A stretch of 64,000 nt of DNA from Burkholderiales bacterium (lineage in GTDB: Bacteria > Pseudomonadota > Gammaproteobacteria > Burkholderiales > Burkholderiaceae_C): contig JAPLPQ010000049.1 in NCBI GenBank assembly GCA_026400105.1, forward strand, positions 1-64,000, written 5' to 3'. The notes under the pieces were generated by a model. The model worked only from the letters and a program-made list of their open reading frames with translations, was not told the DNA's origin and searched no databases. Below, in pieces: positions 60,532 through 64,000 of the stretch (position 1 is its first letter; each line of letters begins with the position of its first letter). The position numbers and the translations under genes were made by a program.

Positions 60532-61350
60532 ATGCATCAAATTACTGGAAACACCCGGATTTTCGGCATACTTGCCGATCCCATTCAGCACGTCAAGACA
60601 CCGCAAGGCATCAATCAGCATTTTGCAGCCGAGGCGTTTGATGGCGTGATGGTGCCCATTCATGTCGGTGAAGGCGAGCTGGCCACCGTGGTGCAAGGCC
60701 TGCGTGCAGTGAGAAACCTGTCCGGTTTCGTGGTCACCGTACCCCATAAATCGGCCATGGTGGCCTTGTGTGATCAGGTCTCTGCGGCGGCGCGGCTCAT
60801 CGGTGCAGTGAATGTGGTGCACCGTTCTGCCGACGGCCGTCTGCACGGCACCATGCTGGATGGCGAAGGCTTCGTCGCGGGCCTGCGCCAACAGGGTATC
60901 GAGCCTGCCGGCCTCAGTGCTTACCTGGCCGGAGCCGGAGGCGCTGCTAGCGCGATCGCTTTTGCGCTGGTACGGGCCGGAGTCAGCCGTCTCACGGTTG
61001 CCAACCGCACGAGCGACAAGGCACTGCAGCTGATCGAGCGCATCCGCTCCATCCATCCTGCTGCCGTTTTGAACGTAGGCACGGAAGATCCATCAGGGCA
61101 TGACCTGGTGATCAACGGCACATCGCTGGGCTTGCGCCCGGGTGATGCGCTGCCGTTGCATGCAGACAAGCTGCAGGCCTCGCAGGTGGTGGCCGAAATC
61201 ATCATGCAGCCCGCCGAGACCCCGCTCTTGCGTGCGGCCAAGGCGCAGGGGTGCCGGATTCATTTTGGCGCACCCATGCTCTCGTCGCAGTTGGCACTGA
61301 TGGCGGCCTTCATGCGGGGCAACCTGGGGCAGCTTGAGGTGGCACCATGA
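60532..61350 (+). CDS. Shikimate dehydrogenase-like protein, atypical AroE paralogue
   Basis: A 272-residue protein with the AroE fold. The catalytic Lys in VTVPHKSAM (about 69) and Asp in MLDGEGFVAGL (about 106) are kept, and the NADP-loop region is YLAGAGGAASAIAFAL (about 130) with ANRTSDKA. The substrate-binding segment reads HVKTPQGIN where shikimate enzymes have HSxSPxxHN, so the two serines that hold shikimate are lost. It is therefore probably not biosynthetic and acts on another polyol or cyclic acid. Its start lies 4 nt after the aldehyde dehydrogenase stop and it overlaps the next gene by 4 nt. Confidence 0.85.
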   Translation: MHQITGNTRIFGILADPIQHVKTPQGINQHFAAEAFDGVMVPIHVGEGELATVVQGLRAVRNLSGFVVTVPHKSAMVALCDQVSAAARLIGAVNVVHRSADGRLHGTMLDGEGFVAGLRQQGIEPAGLSAYLAGAGGAASAIAFALVRAGVSRLTVANRTSDKALQLIERIRSIHPAAVLNVGTEDPSGHDLVINGTSLGLRPGDALPLHADKLQASQVVAEIIMQPAETPLLRAAKAQGCRIHFGAPMLSSQLALMAAFMRGNLGQLEVAP

Positions 61351-62735
61351 GTGCCGAGGCACTGTTGCTGGCCTTGCGCCAATCGCTGGGCGAACTTGCC
61401 GTCCTGACCGACGAACAGGACCTGGAACCCTACTGCCACGACTGGCGCCACATGTTCAAGGGACGTCCCTTGTGTGCGCTGTTGCCGCGCAATACCGAGC
61501 AGGTTGCCGCGGCGGTTCGACTCTGCGCGGCCGCGGGCTACTCCGTCGTGCCTCAGGGCGGAAACACCGGCCTGTCCGGAGGCGCTACGCCGGATGACAG
61601 TGGCCAGCAGGTCGTGCTGTCTCTGACCCGGATGAATGCGATCCGTGACATCGATGTCGTGGGCGAGACGATCGAAGTCGAGGCCGGCTGTGTCTTGCAA
61701 ACCGCACAGGAAGCTGTGGCGGAACAAGGGCTGCTGTTGCCGATCAGCCTGGCAGCAGAAGGATCCGCCCGGATCGGTGGCATTGTCTCGACCAACGCCG
61801 GTGGCACCAACGTGCTGCGTTACGGCATGACGCGTGCCCGCGTCATGGGCCTGGAAGTCGTTACTGCCGACGGTCAGGTGATCGATGGCTTGCGTAGTTT
61901 GCGCAAGGACAACGCAGGTTATGACTGGAAGCAGTGGTTCATTGGTACCGAGGGGACGCTGGGCATCGTGACCGCCGCCGTCCTGCAGCTGGCACCGATG
62001 CCCAGGTATCGGGTCACGGCGCTGTTGGCCGTGGCTTCGGCGGAACACTCATTGGCCGTTCTTTGCGCCGCCCGTCGTGCAATAGGCGAGACATTGACGG
62101 GATTCGAGCTGATGTCCGGCGCTGCACTCGAGCTGGTGGCACGTCATCAACAGCTCAAGCTGCCGTTGAGCGATTCCGCCTGGTATGTCCTGCTGGAGGC
62201 CAGTTCTTCGTTGCCTGGCTTGCGTGAGGCGACTGAGTCCTTGCTCGGCGACTTGCTGGAGCAAGAGATGGCGACCGATGGCGTCGTGGCGGAGTCAGAG
62301 CGTCAGGAAGCCGAGTTGTGGGCCTTGCGGGAATCCATTACCGAAGCCGAGGGCAAGGAGGGACGGTCTATCAAGCACGATGTGTCCGTCCCAATTTCCG
62401 CTATCCCCGCCTTTCTGGCGCAGGCTGATCAAGCGGTTCAGCAGGCATTTCCAGAGGTCAGGATCAATGCCTTTGGCCATGCCGGAGACGGCAACATCCA
62501 CTACAACGTCATCGTTTCCCCGGTGGTGGACGCTGCTGCCTTGAATCAGCTGGTGCACGACGTCGTTTGTTCGTTTGGCGGCAGCATTTCTGCCGAGCAC
62601 GGCATTGGACAGTACCGCGTCAGTGAAATGGTGCGGTGTCGTGCGCCAGCGGAGCTTGAGATCGCACGGTGTATCAAGCATGCCCTTGATCCTCACAATG
62701 TCTTGAACCCGGGCAAAGTGTTGCCTCTTCAATGA
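61347..62735 (+). CDS. FAD-linked 2-hydroxyacid dehydrogenase, GlcD-like
   Basis: A 462-residue flavoprotein. The FAD_binding_4 region shows VVPQGGNTGLSGGATPDD (about 69-86), ISLAAEGSARIGGIVSTNAGGTNVLRYG split at about 133-160 and WFIGTEGTLGIVTAAVL. The C-terminal FAD-oxidase domain ends in FGHAGDGNIHYNV and SAEHGIGQYRVSEM. This group oxidises D-lactate, glycolate or D-2-hydroxyglutarate and passes electrons to the respiratory chain. The ATGA overlap with the AroE-like gene indicates tight coupling. The exact hydroxyacid is unknown. Confidence 0.9.
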   Translation: MSAEALLLALRQSLGELAVLTDEQDLEPYCHDWRHMFKGRPLCALLPRNTEQVAAAVRLCAAAGYSVVPQGGNTGLSGGATPDDSGQQVVLSLTRMNAIRDIDVVGETIEVEAGCVLQTAQEAVAEQGLLLPISLAAEGSARIGGIVSTNAGGTNVLRYGMTRARVMGLEVVTADGQVIDGLRSLRKDNAGYDWKQWFIGTEGTLGIVTAAVLQLAPMPRYRVTALLAVASAEHSLAVLCAARRAIGETLTGFELMSGAALELVARHQQLKLPLSDSAWYVLLEASSSLPGLREATESLLGDLLEQEMATDGVVAESERQEAELWALRESITEAEGKEGRSIKHDVSVPISAIPAFLAQADQAVQQAFPEVRINAFGHAGDGNIHYNVIVSPVVDAAALNQLVHDVVCSFGGSISAEHGIGQYRVSEMVRCRAPAELEIARCIKHALDPHNVLNPGKVLPLQ

Positions 62736-62769
62736 TCCCTGCCGGATCTGATTTTGATTGCGCACGATC

Positions 62770-64000
62770 ATGGAAACATTTGACTACGTCATCGTCGGTG
62801 GTGGAACGGCCGGCTGCGTGCTGGCAGACCGCCTGTCGGCCTCAGGCAAGTTCCGCGTTCTTTTGCTGGAGGCCGGGGGTGAGCCTTCCAGCCTGTGGAT
62901 ACCCATACCGGCCGGTTTCAGCAAGCTGCTGACCAACAAGAAATACAACTGGCTGTTCAAGACAGCACCGGAGGAAAATACCAGGGGACGGGTAATTTCC
63001 GTGCCCCGTGGCAAAGGCCTGGGTGGGTCAACGCTGATCAATGGAATGATCTATGTGCGTGGGCAACCCGAGGACTATGACGCCTGGGAGGCTGATGGTG
63101 CTGTCGGGTGGGGATACCGTGACGTGGCACCTTATTTCAGCAAGCTGGAGAACTACCAGCCTGGCGGTTCGACTCGGGGAAAGGCGGGTCCGTTCCATCT
63201 GGAGCAGGTCAATGAACGCTTTCCAATCTCCGATGCTTTCTTGAAGGCCGCGGCCCAGGATGGTCATATTTACAACGAGGATTACAACTCGCCCACCCAG
63301 GAAGGATTTGGCTATTACCAGGTCAACCAGTTGAACGGTCGTCGCTGGAGCGCTTATGACGCTTATTTGAAGCCAGCCCGATCCCGGTCCAATCTGGTGG
63401 TTGAAACCCATGCTCATGTGTTGCGGCTGGAGCTCAGCGGCAAGCGCTGCACCGGCGTGACTTACCAGCAGAATGGTCGCGAAGTGACGGTCGGAGCTGC
63501 GACGGAAGTCGTGCTGGCTGCAGGAGCGATCCAGACACCACAAATCCTTGAGCTGTCAGGGATTGGTTGCCCTGAGTTGCTTCATTCACTGGGTATTCCT
63601 GTTCGGCATGTGTCGAGAGGGGTGGGGGAGAACTACATCGACCATTTTGCCACGCGCATGAACTGGCGTGTAAAGAATACGGTCACTCTCAACGAGATGT
63701 CCAGGGGTTGGCGCTTGGCGCGTGAGGTTGCCAAATACTTCTCGGCCAAGAAAGGAATACTCACCCTGGGGACGGGTCTGGTTCATGGATTCCTGAAGAC
63801 TGGGCCGGAGGTACCGACGCCTGATGCCCAGTATTTCATGGTTCACGCCAGTTACGCCAATGCGGCTGAACGCGTGCTGGATCGATTGCCTGGCATGACA
63901 ATTGGCGTTGCGCAATTGCGTCCAGAGTCGAAGGGCAGCATTCACATCCAGTCCGGCAACCCTTTCGATCAGCCTGTCATTCGCCCTAATTTTCTTGATA
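62770..64000 (+). CDS. GMC-family oxidoreductase, 3' end outside window
   Basis: The first 410 residues of a glucose-methanol-choline flavoprotein. The FAD site is FDYVIVGGGTAGCVLADRLS at 4-23. The GMC signature PRGKGLGGSTLINGMIYVRG is at about 80-99, and VLAAGAIQTPQILELSGIG at about 249-267 is the second family signature. Such enzymes oxidise primary alcohols to aldehydes. The frame is open to the window end; the catalytic His pair near the C-terminus is not included. It follows the GlcD-like gene by 34 bp. No strong ribosome site is seen. Confidence 0.9.
   Translation, partial: METFDYVIVGGGTAGCVLADRLSASGKFRVLLLEAGGEPSSLWIPIPAGFSKLLTNKKYNWLFKTAPEENTRGRVISVPRGKGLGGSTLINGMIYVRGQPEDYDAWEADGAVGWGYRDVAPYFSKLENYQPGGSTRGKAGPFHLEQVNERFPISDAFLKAAAQDGHIYNEDYNSPTQEGFGYYQVNQLNGRRWSAYDAYLKPARSRSNLVVETHAHVLRLELSGKRCTGVTYQQNGREVTVGAATEVVLAAGAIQTPQILELSGIGCPELLHSLGIPVRHVSRGVGENYIDHFATRMNWRVKNTVTLNEMSRGWRLAREVAKYFSAKKGILTLGTGLVHGFLKTGPEVPTPDAQYFMVHASYANAAERVLDRLPGMTIGVAQLRPESKGSIHIQSGNPFDQPVIRPNFLD

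Overview
The window is G+C-rich, densely packed DNA from a betaproteobacterium. I infer Burkholderiales, probably Alcaligenaceae or a close relative. The reasons are two Bug-type tripartite tricarboxylate receptors, the RpoD and DnaG sequences, a PHB phasin, a LivM-LivG fusion and the large load of CoA-linked catabolic genes. Genus is not determinable by eye. I saw no rRNA, tRNA or CRISPR array.

Layout. 1-140: 5' end of an IS3-type element cut by the window edge. 444-1571: patatin-like hydrolase. 1670-3109: a lone AAA-type ATPase gene flanked by a 73-bp direct repeat of the 3' end of the next gene, so it looks inserted. 3041-6950: class I P450 system (reductase, 2Fe-2S ferredoxin, P450) facing an AraC/PobR-like regulator. 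7030-9639: cytoplasmic double-sensor protein with a CheW tail. 9655-11875: LysR regulator divergent from protocatechuate 4,5-dioxygenase ligAB. 11964-17353: universal stress protein, EmrAB plus NodT-type efflux pump, and its divergent TetR. 17491-30429: mainly housekeeping genes (rpoD, dnaG, patatin lipoprotein, phasin, HDAC-like, nitroreductase, FKBP, RmuC, Na+/H+ antiporter, LOG family).

30761-40327 is a complete-looking route from cyclohexanecarboxylate to pimeloyl-CoA: AliA ligase, AliB/BadJ-like dehydrogenases, BadK hydratase, BadH dehydrogenase and BadI ring-opening hydrolase, plus an extra AMP ligase and a Bug receptor. 40366-45595 is a second catabolic set on both strands: 3-hydroxyacyl-CoA/carnitine-type dehydrogenase, beta-keto acid cleavage enzyme, MFS transporter, Crp/Fnr regulator, hotdog thioesterase and a truncated SDR. 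45592-48214 holds a LysR gene, a zinc-ribbon protein and a DUF2325 gene with a Fur box.

48399-64000 is an accessory catabolic island, visibly lower in G+C than the rest. It has an IclR remnant, CaiB-type CoA transferase, Bug receptor, two near-identical LivK receptors flanking an iron alcohol dehydrogenase, LivH, fused LivM-LivG, LivF, SDR, KGSA-type aldehyde dehydrogenase, an atypical AroE paralogue, a GlcD-like flavoprotein and a GMC oxidoreductase running off the end. Three copies of one perfect 18-bp palindrome sit before the two livK genes, so the island is probably under a LacI-type regulator that is not in the window. The island looks like uptake and stepwise oxidation of a hydroxylated substrate I cannot identify.
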